Origin: Nocardia vaccinii NBRC 15922
GTDB lineage: Bacteria; Actinomycetota; Actinomycetes; Mycobacteriales; Mycobacteriaceae
Assembly: GCF_001613305.1 (NCBI RefSeq)
Contig: NZ_BDCC01000019.1
Span: forward strand, 248,001-312,000
DNA length: 64,000 bases
Direction: 5' to 3'
How positions within the stretch are numbered: the stretch's first letter is position 1; every line of letters starts with the position of its first letter. The position numbers were made by a program, and so were the translations under genes. The notes below the pieces were generated by a model that was not told the origin of the DNA, did no database searches, and worked only from the letters and a program-made list of their open reading frames with translations. This document shows positions 41,077 to 49,149 of this stretch, one piece after another.

Positions 41077-42267
41077 CTACCGGGAGGCGTCGAGTCCGAG
41101 CGCCGCGAGGGCGAGCGAAAGTTCCAGCGCCGCACGCTGATCTTCGAGTGCGCGCCCCAGCATCCCGGAAATGCGTTGCAGCCGATTGATCACGGTGTTG
41201 CGATGACAGTGCAGTCGCGGTGCGGCGTTGGCCGCGGAACGGTTCTCCGCCAACCAGATCGACAGTGTGCGCAGCAGGATGTCGCGCTCCTTTTCCGGCA
41301 GTTCGAGCACCGGGCCCAGGGTGTGGGTGAGCAGCAGATCGGTCAGATCGGGGGAGCGGACCAGCAGCGCCTCGGGATACCTCTGCTCGAGCGACACCAA
41401 ACCCGTTGCGCCCCCGGACAATGTCTGTAATGCGATGAGTGCCAGCGCATGCCCGGAATCCACCTGTGCCAGCCCCGGAACCGCGGGCGAGGCCCCGGCC
41501 CGCCCGCGCACCTGCGGCCGAAGTTGCCGCAGGACAGACTCGCCGGTGCGATGTTCGAGCGAGACGATCCCGATCGTGGTGTCCACCCGGTCGTGCCACA
41601 CCGAACGGATACCCGAGGCCGACAGCGCCGTCTCGGTGCCCGCGCGCAGCGGTCGCCCGCCCCCGCGGGCCGCTACCACCAAATATGCCCCCTGTGCGGG
41701 CAGATTCAGCTCGCGGGCGGCGCGGGCGGCGAAGGCGGCATCGTGCGCGCGGCCCGAGAGCAGATCCTCGATCAGCGCGTGGCGGCGGCGCTCGTCCCGT
41801 CGGACCTGTTCGAGTTCGGTATTGCGGTAGGAGGTCACCAGCGCCGAGGACAGCCCGTCGACCACCGCCCACATCGCCGTCCCGGACTCTCGGATCTCCT
41901 GCGGCCCAACGTTTCCCGCTTTGTCCAGCAGTGTCTCCCAGACGATGCCGCCGCCGAGCCGGAAGGTGCGCAGCATCGCCTCCATCGGCACGCCTTGTTC
42001 GGCGCGATGCCGGCCGATCGCCGCGGCCACGTCGTCGGTCTCCGGATCGCGGCTCGCACCGCCGAGCAGATCCAGGATCCGGGTGAGATAGCGGCGGCAG
42101 CCCTCGCGCAGGTCCGCGCGGGGAACCGAGGTGTAGTCGGTCCATTCGGGGTTGTCGGTGAAGATCGCCGCCAGCAGTCGCTTCGTCATCGCCGGGATAT
42201 CGGGCCGGCACGCCTGGGCCAGCGTGCGCGTCCCCGGGGTCGAAAGGGCAGGTTGGGGCGATGCCAT
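41077..42267 (-). CDS. PucR/CdaR-family transcriptional regulator
   Basis: The 396-residue product has an N-terminal sensory region (ETDDVAAAIGRHRAEQGVPM), a central GGDEF-like part, and a C-terminal PucR HTH (RSAANAAPRLHCHRNTVINR). It lies between the E3 operon and a decayed purine-type gene pair read divergently. PucR members often activate purine or amino-acid catabolism, so either neighbour could be its target. ATG 42267 begins MASPQPALS. Confidence 0.85.
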   Translation of the reverse strand: MASPQPALSTPGTRTLAQACRPDIPAMTKRLLAAIFTDNPEWTDYTSVPRADLREGCRRYLTRILDLLGGASRDPETDDVAAAIGRHRAEQGVPMEAMLRTFRLGGGIVWETLLDKAGNVGPQEIRESGTAMWAVVDGLSSALVTSYRNTELEQVRRDERRRHALIEDLLSGRAHDAAFAARAARELNLPAQGAYLVVAARGGGRPLRAGTETALSASGIRSVWHDRVDTTIGIVSLEHRTGESVLRQLRPQVRGRAGASPAVPGLAQVDSGHALALIALQTLSGGATGLVSLEQRYPEALLVRSPDLTDLLLTHTLGPVLELPEKERDILLRTLSIWLAENRSAANAAPRLHCHRNTVINRLQRISGMLGRALEDQRAALELSLALAALGLDASR

Positions 42268-42550
42268 GGCCTGCACGCTACGCCGGATCACGCAGTCCAG
42301 CGCGAGGGCCGAGAAGAAATCGACCGGGAACGACCTCGCGGCGCACCGTAGGGCGACCCGACGGGGCGCGTTTCACCGGGACCGCACGTGGAAGATCGCA
42401 GATGGATCGACGGCAGGGGAAGCGCCGGTGCGTGCCGCGCCGCGTGCTCGGGCCGGCTGGATGGTGTAGTGAGAGGCGGCGAAGGCGGATGGACACGCAG
42501 GCCGACGCGCGGGTGCCGGTCGGCCGGACGACACGGTGGAGGTGGAGCGG

Positions 42551-42841
42551 ATGCGGGTGAGCGTTCAGGTCAACGGCGCGCACGAGAGTATCGATGACGT
42601 CCGGGAAGGCGAGAGCCTGTTGCGTACCGGCCTGATCGTGCCCGGTCGCGGCCGGGCAGGCGTACGGGCGCTCGGTGCGCACGGTGGAGGGCCCGGCCGC
42701 CCGTTGCGGTGCGGCGCACGATCCGATCGAGATGCGGAGATTCGCGAGGCGCTGGCCGGAAACCAGTGCCGCTGTACGGGTTACGAGAAAATCCTGGGCG
42801 CGGTCCGGATGGCCGCCCGATGGCAGGCGGCGGCACGATGA
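42551..42841 (+). pseudogene. Decayed (2Fe-2S) xanthine-dehydrogenase-type subunit
   Basis: The frame starts MRVSVQVNGAHESIDDVREG as such subunits do and ends EIREALAGNQCRCTGYEKIL, the second Fe-S motif region. The first cluster motif (GCGxGxCGxC) is absent. The middle region reads as CPVAAGQAYGRSVRTVEG only in another frame, which is the normal middle of the family. So deletions and frameshifts have broken a roughly 160-residue gene into 96 codons. The stop overlaps the deaminase start. Confidence 0.7.
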
Positions 42842-44232
42842 GTAAGGTATCGCAGGCTGATCCGGCGGCACCATCGTCTGCGGGCCGTCGGATCATCATC
42901 GAAAACGCCTATATCGCACCGGTTGTCGGCGATGAGATCGCCAACGGGTACCTCACCGTCGACAACGGCAGGATCACCGGCCTGGGTAGCGGGCCCGCGC
43001 CGAACCTCCGGGACGCCGAACGCATCGATGGCGCCGGCTGCCTGGTCACCCCGGGGCTGGTCAACACCCACCATCACCTCTACCAGTGGGCCACCCAGGG
43101 CCTGTATCAGGACGCCGCGCTGTTCGAATGGCTCACCGGTCTGTACCACACCTGGGCCCGCATCGATGCCGACATCACCCATGGCGCTGCCGTGGCCGGT
43201 CTGGGCTGGCTGGCATTGAGCGGGACCACCACCTCCACCGATCACCACTACATATTCCCCTCGGGCCGCGGCGATCTGTTCGAGGCGGAAGTCCGGGCGG
43301 CGGGCGAGGTGGGCCTTCGATTCCACCCCTGCCGAGGCTCGATGGACCGCGGTCGCTCCGGCGGTGGCCTGCCTCCCGACGAGGTCGTGGAGACGATCGA
43401 TCGAATCTTGGACCACACGGCGGCGACGATCGACGAATACCACGATCCTGCCTTCGATTCGATGCTGCGCGTTGCCGTCGCACCGTGCTCGCCGTTCTCG
43501 GTGAGCGAGACGCTGCTGCGCGAGTCGGCGGAACTGGCCCGCGACAAGGGCGTTCGCCTGCACACGCATCTGGCCGAAACGCTCGACGAGGAGCAGCACT
43601 GCCGTGAGCAGATGGGTTGCACCCCGGTCGAATACATGGAGAAGATCGGCTGGCTGGGGCCGGACGTCTGGTTCGCCCACGCGGTTCACCTGCACGACAG
43701 GGATATTCAGCGCTTCGCCGAGGCCGGCTCGGGTTCCGCGCACTGCCCGAGCTCCAACGCCCGGCTCGGTGCGGGCATCGCCCGGGTGCGGGACCTGCTG
43801 ATCGCGGGGGCACCGGTCGGGCTGGGCGTGGACGGCGCGGCATCCGCCGAGCTGACTTCGATGGCCGGTGAGATGCGCCAGGCTATGCTCTTTCAGCGCG
43901 CGGTGCACGGACCGGCGGCTCTGTCCGCCCGTCAGGCGCTGGAGCTGGGCACCCTCGGCGGTGCCCGGAATTTGGGCCGGGACAACGAGATCGGCAGTCT
44001 CGAGCCCGGCAAGCTGGCCGATATCGCGATCTGGCGGGTCGATGGATTCCGTTCCGCCGTCGGCGATCCGGTGTGCGCGCTGGTATTCGGCCCGACCCCG
44101 CCGCTGGCGCGGCTGCTGGTGGGTGGGCGGACCGTGGTCGAGAACGCCGAGCTGCGCACGGTCTCACAGGATGCCGTGGCCGCTGCCGGTGCTGCGGCCC
44201 GCGATCGGCTGCTGCGCGAGCAGGACCGCTGA
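42838..44232 (+). CDS. 8-oxoguanine deaminase-like amidohydrolase
   Basis: The 464-residue TIM-barrel amidohydrolase has the metal motif VNTHHHLYQWATQG, TDHHYIFPSG, the HTHLAETLDEEQHC stretch, AHAVHLHDRD and the Asp motif LGVDGAASAE. The WATQGL...LYHTWARID pattern is like 8-oxoguanine deaminases and hydroxy-s-triazine deaminases. ATG 42838 overlaps the stop of the decayed Fe-S subunit, an arrangement typical of purine-catabolic clusters with xanthine dehydrogenase. Confidence 0.82.
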   Translation: MSKVSQADPAAPSSAGRRIIIENAYIAPVVGDEIANGYLTVDNGRITGLGSGPAPNLRDAERIDGAGCLVTPGLVNTHHHLYQWATQGLYQDAALFEWLTGLYHTWARIDADITHGAAVAGLGWLALSGTTTSTDHHYIFPSGRGDLFEAEVRAAGEVGLRFHPCRGSMDRGRSGGGLPPDEVVETIDRILDHTAATIDEYHDPAFDSMLRVAVAPCSPFSVSETLLRESAELARDKGVRLHTHLAETLDEEQHCREQMGCTPVEYMEKIGWLGPDVWFAHAVHLHDRDIQRFAEAGSGSAHCPSSNARLGAGIARVRDLLIAGAPVGLGVDGAASAELTSMAGEMRQAMLFQRAVHGPAALSARQALELGTLGGARNLGRDNEIGSLEPGKLADIAIWRVDGFRSAVGDPVCALVFGPTPPLARLLVGGRTVVENAELRTVSQDAVAAAGAAARDRLLREQDR

Positions 44233-44698
44233 TGATCGCCGCAGCCCACTCGCCGCGCAGCGACCAGCTCGCCGAAATCCTCTGTACAGCAACGAATATC
44301 TCAGCGTGCCGGTTGCCGGTGCGCCGGAACGACACCTACAATCCGCCGTGCGGGATGGTGATCAGTGCCTCACTTGTCGGCCGCAGGAAAAGCGTCGCCG
44401 CGGGCAACGGTGTGTTGTTGTAGCGATTGAGCCGGACACTCACCCGGCACCCGGTGAGTCGGACGAGCGCGTCGGCTGCTCATTTGAACCGACGCGTTCT
44501 CGATCTCTGCATATTCCCGGGAAGATGCGGTGATCTGACCATGCGATACCCAGAGCGATGTTGGCCAAACCCACACGCCGCGTCGCTCGGCGAGCCCGGT
44601 TCACGTCGGCGCCGACCGCATTCCTGATCCCCGGTGGGTCCGGATTCGTGCCAACCGCCGGGCTTGCGGAATCACGGAGAGTTCCCGACGGCGCGGTG
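44233..44698. other. Intergenic region without a supported gene
   Basis: These 466 bases follow the deaminase gene. A 7-bp hairpin (ACTCACC at 44438-44444 with GGTGAGT at 44453-44459) may be a weak terminator. Frames here are Arg/Pro/Ser-rich and look non-coding. No RNA gene or repeat is evident. Confidence 0.4.
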
Positions 44699-44977
44699 TC
44701 AGGTGGTGGCGAACCCGCCGATGCCGCCGCCGCGTATCGGTCTCTGCGCCGGTGGGGCGGGCAGTGGGACCGGCCCGACCCCAGGGGCCGGCAGCAGGGC
44801 CCCGTCCATGACTTCGGTCCACCACTGCTCGAGACCGCTGGGGTCGGGCCAGTAGACGACGGGCAGGCCCTGCTCCGCCGGATCTGCCGCGGTCGCCGGA
44901 GCGAGCCGTGCGAGATCGGTGCGATCGGCGTCGGGCCGGATGCTGTCATTGCGTGAGGCAGTCGTAGTCGTCATCAT
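44699..44977 (-). CDS. Small acidic protein with Gly-rich tail
   Basis: The 92-residue frame begins MMTTTTASRNDSIRPDADRT, has a Trp-containing centre (YWPDPSGLEQWWTEVMDG) and ends in a Pro/Gly-rich tail (RPIRGGGIGGFATT). The start overlaps the end of the upstream small gene by about 30 bases. It is the last gene of the hsp20 small-gene block. The short size and Gly-rich end recall ribosomally made peptide precursors, but no modifying enzyme is nearby. Function unknown. Confidence 0.45.
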   Translation of the reverse strand: MMTTTTASRNDSIRPDADRTDLARLAPATAADPAEQGLPVVYWPDPSGLEQWWTEVMDGALLPAPGVGPVPLPAPPAQRPIRGGGIGGFATT

Positions 44978-45173
44978 CGTGTGGCGTGATCCAGGCTTGC
45001 TCGATGCGGTCGGTGAGGTCGGCAGGCTCGATCGCTGCGCGCAGGCCCTCGGTGAGCTGGTGCAGCGTCATCGTGTCCAGGCCGATGTCGAGGTCGCTGT
45101 CGCGGGCGGGAACGTTCTGGCCCGCGCGGTCGAAGTCGCTGCCTGCGGGGGTTGCGGTCCAGATGGCGGTCAC
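44946..45173 (-). CDS. Small acidic hypothetical protein
   Basis: The 75-residue product starts at GTG 45173 after a very strong ribosome site GGAGGGAAGGAG. It is acidic (DSDLDIGLD; PHDDDDYDCLTQ) with a predicted helix MTLHQLTEGLRAAIEPADL. No family is recognised. It belongs to the block of four small genes downstream of hsp20. Confidence 0.55.
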   Translation of the reverse strand: MTAIWTATPAGSDFDRAGQNVPARDSDLDIGLDTMTLHQLTEGLRAAIEPADLTDRIEQAWITPHDDDDYDCLTQ

Positions 45174-45195
45174 GCCTATCTCCTTCCCTCCAATG

Positions 45196-45333
45196 TCATC
45201 GGGTTGCCGTTCTGGGCAGAGGCCGGGTGAGCCCGGAAGCCCTTGTGCTGACCGGGCCCACCCGTCGGCGGAAGAATCCGAACGTGAATTTGTGACGGTG
45301 CTCGGATGACATCACCTCGCTCTCACTCGTCAT
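45196..45333 (-). CDS. 45-aa basic protein in the hsp20 block
   Basis: ATG 45333 overlaps the TGA of the upstream gene (ATGA). The product begins MTSESEVMSSEHRHKFTFGF and continues FRRRVGPVS to a basic tail. The coupled start is the main support for this short gene. Function unknown. Confidence 0.45.
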   Translation of the reverse strand: MTSESEVMSSEHRHKFTFGFFRRRVGPVSTRASGLTRPLPRTATR

Positions 45334-45653
45334 CGGGTATACCCCGGGCTCCGCGCACCCAGGGGCGGACCGCGCTGGCGGGCCGGCCCGATGCCCGGTC
45401 GGCGTCCGCGCAGCCGGGCGGTCCATCCGCTCGGGTGTCGCGCGCCCGGCCGTGGCCGCAGTGCGTGCGGTTCGCACGGTTGCGGGGACCTCCACCGATC
45501 CCGGGCCTCGCACAAGATCTGGTCGATCTCGGCGAACAATTCCTCGAGATCGGGGTCCAACGCCAGCAGCCGGGCATCGAGGTCCGGCAACTCCGGGACG
45601 GCCTCGGTGGCCGCGTGGCGGCCGGTGACGCACCTCGTCGTGGGCATCATCAC
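45330..45653 (-). CDS. Small protein directly downstream of hsp20
   Basis: The 107-residue product has an acidic helical part (LPDLDARLLALDPDLEELFA, then EIDQILCEARDRW) and a basic Arg/Pro/Gly-rich C-terminus. It starts 22 bases after the hsp20 stop with GGGAG upstream, so it is in the same transcript. The charge-split layout suggests a partner-binding role. No family is recognised. Confidence 0.55.
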   Translation of the reverse strand: MMMPTTRCVTGRHAATEAVPELPDLDARLLALDPDLEELFAEIDQILCEARDRWRSPQPCEPHALRPRPGARHPSGWTARLRGRRPGIGPARQRGPPLGARSPGYTR

Positions 45654-45675
45654 AGGACTCCCGTGCGCCCGCGGG

Positions 45676-46095
45676 TCAGGCGTTGATGGCCTGGTGTTCG
45701 TCGTGGCGGCTGATCTCGATCTTGCGAGGTTTGGCTCTCTCCGCGACCGGGATCACCAGGCGCAACACCCCGTCGCGGTATTCGGCGCGGATCGCGTCGG
45801 TGTCCAGATTCTCGCCCAGGAACAACTGGCGGCTGAACACACCGCGGGTGCGTTCCGCGGCGATCATCGACCGATCGGGGTCCAGCTGCGGGCGCGAGGC
45901 TCGCACGGTCACCACGTTGCGTTCGATGTCCAGGTCCAGCGAGTCCGGGTCGATGCCGGGTAGGTCGAGTTCGGCGAAGAACTCATCTCCCTCGCGCCAG
46001 GCATCCATCGGCATCACCACCGGACGGGCCGCTGTGCCGAACACCTGCTGCGTCAAACGATCCAGATCCCGAAACGGATCGGTGCGCATCAACAT
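45676..46095 (-). CDS. Hsp20/alpha-crystallin small heat-shock protein
   Basis: The 139-residue product has the alpha-crystallin domain (REGDEFFAELDLPGIDPDSL; LDLDIERNVVTVRA; FLGENLDTDAIRAEYRDGVL with the conserved GVL) and a short basic tail. It holds unfolding proteins under stress. ATG 46095 follows GGAGGT. A CIRCE element overlaps its promoter, so HrcA control is likely, and a MerR gene is divergent. Confidence 0.9.
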   Translation of the reverse strand: MLMRTDPFRDLDRLTQQVFGTAARPVVMPMDAWREGDEFFAELDLPGIDPDSLDLDIERNVVTVRASRPQLDPDRSMIAAERTRGVFSRQLFLGENLDTDAIRAEYRDGVLRLVIPVAERAKPRKIEISRHDEHQAINA

Positions 46096-46134
46096 GGTCG
46101 CCACCTCCAACACTCCATTCTCGATCGAAGGGAC

Positions 46135-46156
46135 TCAGATAACCTCTGTCATCTGA
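46135..46156. promoter_or_regulatory. Inverted repeat in the hsp20 leader
   Basis: TCAGAT (46135-46140) and ATCTGA (46151-46156) form a perfect dyad with a 10-base centre, about 40-60 bases upstream of the hsp20 start and downstream of its promoter. It may bind the divergent MerR protein or form an RNA hairpin. Confidence 0.4.
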
Positions 46157-46165
46157 CTTAGATCT

Positions 46166-46195
46166 GTTCTAGCACTCGCCGGAAGAGAGTGCAAG
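46166..46195 (-). promoter_or_regulatory. CIRCE element over the hsp20 promoter
   Basis: CTAGCACTC (46169-46177), nine bases, then GAGTGCAAG (46187-46195) closely match the CIRCE consensus TTAGCACTC-N9-GAGTGCTAA bound by HrcA. On the minus strand it overlaps a -35 TTGCAC (46189-46194) and a -10 TAGAAC (46166-46171) with 17-base spacing. HrcA would block this promoter until heat stress. Confidence 0.8.
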
Positions 46196-46238
46196 CATCG
46201 TTCTGAGGTAATCTTGAGACCGAGAGAGAGGAACGTCG

Positions 46239-46586
46239 ATGCTGCCTGATCGACACGACAACCGGTCCGGTCACCGTCCGGACCCGGGGCAGGCGGTGTA
46301 CGGGATCTCGGTGGCCGCCGAGCTGGCCGGGATGGGGGCCCACTCGCTGCGCTTGTACGAGGAGCACGGCCTGGTCACCCCGGCCCGTAGCGCAGGGGGC
46401 ACCCGACGCTACAGTGACGACGACGTGGCGCGGCTGGCCCGCATCGCCGCCCTGACCGGGCAAGGCATCAACCTCGTCGCGATCGCCCGCATCCTGGACC
46501 TCGAAGACGCCAACACCGCACTGCGCGACACCAACGCCGCGCTCACCGCCGAACGCGATCAGCTACGCGGACACCGCGACTCGTGA
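46239..46586 (+). CDS. MerR-family regulator (HspR-like)
   Basis: The 115-residue product has a MerR winged HTH (VYGISVAAELAGMGAHSLRL; YEEHGLVTPARSAGGTRRYS) and a C-terminal helix (LRDTNAALTAERDQLRGHR). HspR-type MerR proteins repress heat-shock genes in actinobacteria. It is divergent from hsp20, which supports that role; no clean HAIR element (CTTGAGT-N7-ACTCAAG) is seen, only a CTTGAGAC near 46213. Confidence 0.82.
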   Translation: MLPDRHDNRSGHRPDPGQAVYGISVAAELAGMGAHSLRLYEEHGLVTPARSAGGTRRYSDDDVARLARIAALTGQGINLVAIARILDLEDANTALRDTNAALTAERDQLRGHRDS

Positions 46587-46710
46587 CCGTCGACGAGGAT
46601 TCCGCCGGGCGGACTTCGTCGGGGATACCGGGCGGCAGGCCGGTTCGATGGGGCTGCCGAGCTGTCGGAAGGGGAGTTCGATCGGCGGCCGGCTCGGCCC
46701 CGGGCCTCGG

Positions 46711-46902
46711 TTATTCGTCGAGCCATCGTTCGATCTCGTCGAGGGTTTCGGCGGAGTGGATCGGGGTGTGGTCGTCGGCATCACGGAGTTGCCACAGGTA
46801 AGGGGTCGGTGAATCGCGGGTGAGGAGGTAGCCCGATCGAGTGGCGCGGCGGATCAGATGCAGGATCCGGGCGGCGGACTCTCCCCAAGGCCGGTCAGAC
46901 AT
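46711..46902 (-). CDS. Small hypothetical protein with WLDE end
   Basis: The 63-residue product begins MSDRPWGESAARILHLIRRA and ends ETLDEIERWLDE. ATG 46902 overlaps the upstream stop by 8 bases (ATGTCTGA). It appears to be the last gene of a three-gene leftward operon. No function is known. Confidence 0.55.
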   Translation of the reverse strand: MSDRPWGESAARILHLIRRATRSGYLLTRDSPTPYLWQLRDADDHTPIHSAETLDEIERWLDE

Positions 46903-47263
46903 TGGGGTAATGGTGCGGATGGGGCGGCCGGTACGCGGTGTGGCGCATGCCGGGGACCGGCATGGCGAGTTCGTCGAGCTTGGCCAGGATCGTGCGAAGG
47001 GTGTGCGAGCTGGGGCCGTCGATCGGGGGAGGCTCGTGATCCAATGCGGGAAAGGCGATTCCGCGGATCGCGGCGCGGACGCGTGGTGAAAGTGATTGCG
47101 GCACGAGGCGTCCGGTCTGTACCAGCGTGTGGAAGGCGGCCGCCTTCCACACACATCGTTCGACCCGGCAGCCGCGGTGGATGCGCATCTGGTCGTGCGC
47201 CAGCGCGATATCGGCCGCCTCGCATACCCGCGGCGCTGCGATTGTCGTGATCCCGCCGCTCAT
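46895..47263 (-). CDS. Hypothetical protein, 122 aa
   Basis: The product begins MSGGITTIAAPRVCEAADIA and has VERCVWKAAAFHTLVQTGRL in the middle and a His/Pro-rich end (HTAYRPPHPHHYPNV). ATG 47263 overlaps the upstream TGA (ATGA). It is the middle gene of the operon and resembles small Nocardia proteins of unknown function found beside XRE/DUF397 genes; that link is an impression, not a search result. Confidence 0.55.
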   Translation of the reverse strand: MSGGITTIAAPRVCEAADIALAHDQMRIHRGCRVERCVWKAAAFHTLVQTGRLVPQSLSPRVRAAIRGIAFPALDHEPPPIDGPSSHTLRTILAKLDELAMPVPGMRHTAYRPPHPHHYPNV

Positions 47264-47454
47264 GTCGCGGTTCCTCCGGTGATCGGGGCGCGCTGCCGCG
47301 AGTATTGCGCGCGTTCGTTATTCCGAATCGCATCGATCTTCTCCGGCGCGCCGGATGTCGGTGTGTCGCCCGAGGCGAATGCGACCTCGGTCGAAATCGC
47401 CGGGTCCAGCGGTGTTCGTGCTATATGTGGTTCTGGCACTCGTGTATTCGTCAT
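47260..47454 (-). CDS. Small hypothetical protein, first gene of the operon
   Basis: The 64-residue product begins MTNTRVPEPHIARTPLDPAI and is basic and Ala/Thr-rich. Start ATG 47454; its stop overlaps the next start. A longer frame upstream exists but reads poorly. Function unknown. Confidence 0.45.
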   Translation of the reverse strand: MTNTRVPEPHIARTPLDPAISTEVAFASGDTPTSGAPEKIDAIRNNERAQYSRQRAPITGGTAT

Positions 47455-47699
47455 CGCTCGAAACTTTCGGTGTGTGGTCCACCCGATGACCGAGGCTGCG
47501 GAGAGCCACCGCGCAGTTCGCGTCCCATGCGAAGTGTGTGGTGTTCCGGATATATCGGATACCGCGAAAAGGTTTGTGCGGTCCAGTGATCCGAACTTCC
47601 CGGTCATCGGGGGTGATTACAAGTAGACACCAGGAAAGTCGAGAATGACTGCCCGACAAGGGATTTTCCCGCAATTGCGCCGGAGGTCCAGTAAGGGGC

Positions 47700-47730
47700 G
47701 GTCCTACGTAGACCGGTCCAGTACGGACCG
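47700..47730. promoter_or_regulatory. Palindromes before the XRE/DUF5753 gene
   Basis: CGGTCC-AGTAC-GGACCG (47714-47730) is a perfect inverted repeat, and GGTC...GACC (47700-47714) lies next to it. GGTCCAGTA occurs twice in the region. They lie 24-54 bases before the regulator start and may be its operators. Confidence 0.5.
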
Positions 47731-47753
47731 CGACAGATAGCGAGGCTGAACAC

Positions 47754-48647
47754 ATGTCAGGTGGATCGACCCTGCCCCGGCGCGCCCTCGGCCGCCGCCT
47801 GCGCGACCTGCGCCTGAAGGCGGAAAAGAGCCTGTTGTCCGCTGCGGTACATATTGATGTGTCCAAACAGACGATCGGCCGAATGGAAGAAGGTCAATAC
47901 GTAAGGATCAGTACTGCGCAGTACCAGTATCTTTTGGATCTCTACAAAGTCGACGAGTCCGGGAGATCCGAAGTAATGGGTCTGATTCAAGAAGCCAAGG
48001 TTGCGAGGGGGGATACGTCGGACGGGTGGTGGCGCGCTTTCGACGGCCTGGTAAATCCGTACTTCAACCACTTCATGGAGCTCGAACGGGCCTGCTCGCG
48101 GATGACGAGCTTCCAATTGACGCTGTTGCCGGGCTTGCTGCACACGCCCGCGTATCGCCGATGGATCATGCAGATATCCGCACCTGGCATCCAACCTGGA
48201 GAGGCGGACCGGCACTGGGATCTGGTCGCGCGGCGGCAGCAACGCCTGACGGAAGACCCGGATTTCGTTTTGGAAGCATTGATTTCGGAGTCCGCATTGC
48301 GCCATCAGATCGGCGGACGAGAGGTAATGGCGGAACAGTTGCGTCGTCTTGTCGTTGCCGGAGAACTGCCGAACGTGTCCATACGAGCCATCCCGTTCGG
48401 TGTGGGGCCGCATCCCGGTCTGGCAGTGCAATCATTCACTCTGCTCGAATTTCCGACGTTGCGCTCAGGCAAGGAAGCAGAGCTGCCGGTGGTGTTCGTC
48501 GAAGGCTTCACTGGTGCGTTGTATGTGGAGGAAGAGCGTGTGATCGAGCGTTACAGGTCAGCGCTGGCAGGTATTCGCGAGGTAGCGTTGAGTGAGGAGG
48601 CGACCAGCCGTCTGGTGCTGGAGATCGCAAAGGAGTACGGCACGTGA
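47754..48647 (+). CDS. XRE/DUF5753 regulator
   Basis: The 297-residue product has an N-terminal XRE HTH (LGRRLRDLRLKAEKSLLSAA; VSKQTIGRMEEGQYVRI) and a C-terminal DUF5753 domain (YFNHFMELERACSRMTSFQL; LPGLLHTPAYRRWIM; VIERYRSAL). Such proteins pair with DUF397 genes in Nocardia and Streptomyces and act in developmental or secondary-metabolism control. The stop overlaps the DUF397 start (GTGA). Codon use is less GC-rich than in the surrounding genes. Confidence 0.9.
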   Translation: MSGGSTLPRRALGRRLRDLRLKAEKSLLSAAVHIDVSKQTIGRMEEGQYVRISTAQYQYLLDLYKVDESGRSEVMGLIQEAKVARGDTSDGWWRAFDGLVNPYFNHFMELERACSRMTSFQLTLLPGLLHTPAYRRWIMQISAPGIQPGEADRHWDLVARRQQRLTEDPDFVLEALISESALRHQIGGREVMAEQLRRLVVAGELPNVSIRAIPFGVGPHPGLAVQSFTLLEFPTLRSGKEAELPVVFVEGFTGALYVEEERVIERYRSALAGIREVALSEEATSRLVLEIAKEYGT

Positions 48648-48856
48648 GCATGAGTCCATCCAACGTGAACTGGATCAAGAGCAGCTACAGCCAGCACGGT
48701 GGGGAATGTGTCGAGGTCGTGCACCTCGACGGAGGATTGGTCGGGGTCCGTGACTCGAAAAACCCATCCGGCCCTGCGCTGATGTTCAACCCGGACGAAT
48801 GGGATGCCTTCACTGCGGGTGTGACGAGCGGAAAATTCAACGGGCACAACGCCTAA
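48644..48856 (+). CDS. DUF397 protein
   Basis: The 70-residue product has the DUF397 pattern WIKSSYSQHGGECVEVV, VGVRDSKNPSGPALMF and WDAFTAGVTSGKF. It is the usual partner of the upstream XRE/DUF5753 regulator and may modulate it. GTG 48644 overlaps the regulator stop; an ATG at 48650 is an alternative start. Confidence 0.9.
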   Translation: MSMSPSNVNWIKSSYSQHGGECVEVVHLDGGLVGVRDSKNPSGPALMFNPDEWDAFTAGVTSGKFNGHNA

Positions 48857-48875
48857 CCTCCGCACAACGACGCAG

Positions 48876-48917
48876 GTTGCGGCCTCGGTCCATGGCGCGC
48901 CGGGCCGAGGCCGCAAC
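48876..48917 (+). terminator. 13-bp perfect hairpin after the DUF397 gene
   Basis: GTTGCGGCCTCGG (48876-48888) pairs perfectly with 48905-48917 around a 16-base loop, 20 bases after the DUF397 stop. There is no T-run. Confidence 0.55.
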
Positions 48918-49149
48918 AGCGTGGTCTCCTGATCGTGGGCGAGTGGGCCGGCGCTGTCGTAGCTGAGGGCCTGTGTGCTTCCTGTAATTCAGTTGTCCCA
49001 CAGGCGGATTCGGACGAATCCGTTCCCGGTGGCCGAGATGGGGTCCGTCGGACCGAATGCGGCGGAGGTGACATCGGTAAGGCGTTCGAGGAGGCGGTGG
49101 CGCGGGTGACGCGAATCTCTGTGAGCGTTCGAGCGGGCAGTGAACGAAC

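Noticed and set aside
44440..44949. A 169-codon minus-strand frame with an ATGA overlap
   Set aside because: Ser/Pro/Arg-rich composition typical of shadow frames; the alternative frame at 44699-44977 has protein-like character.
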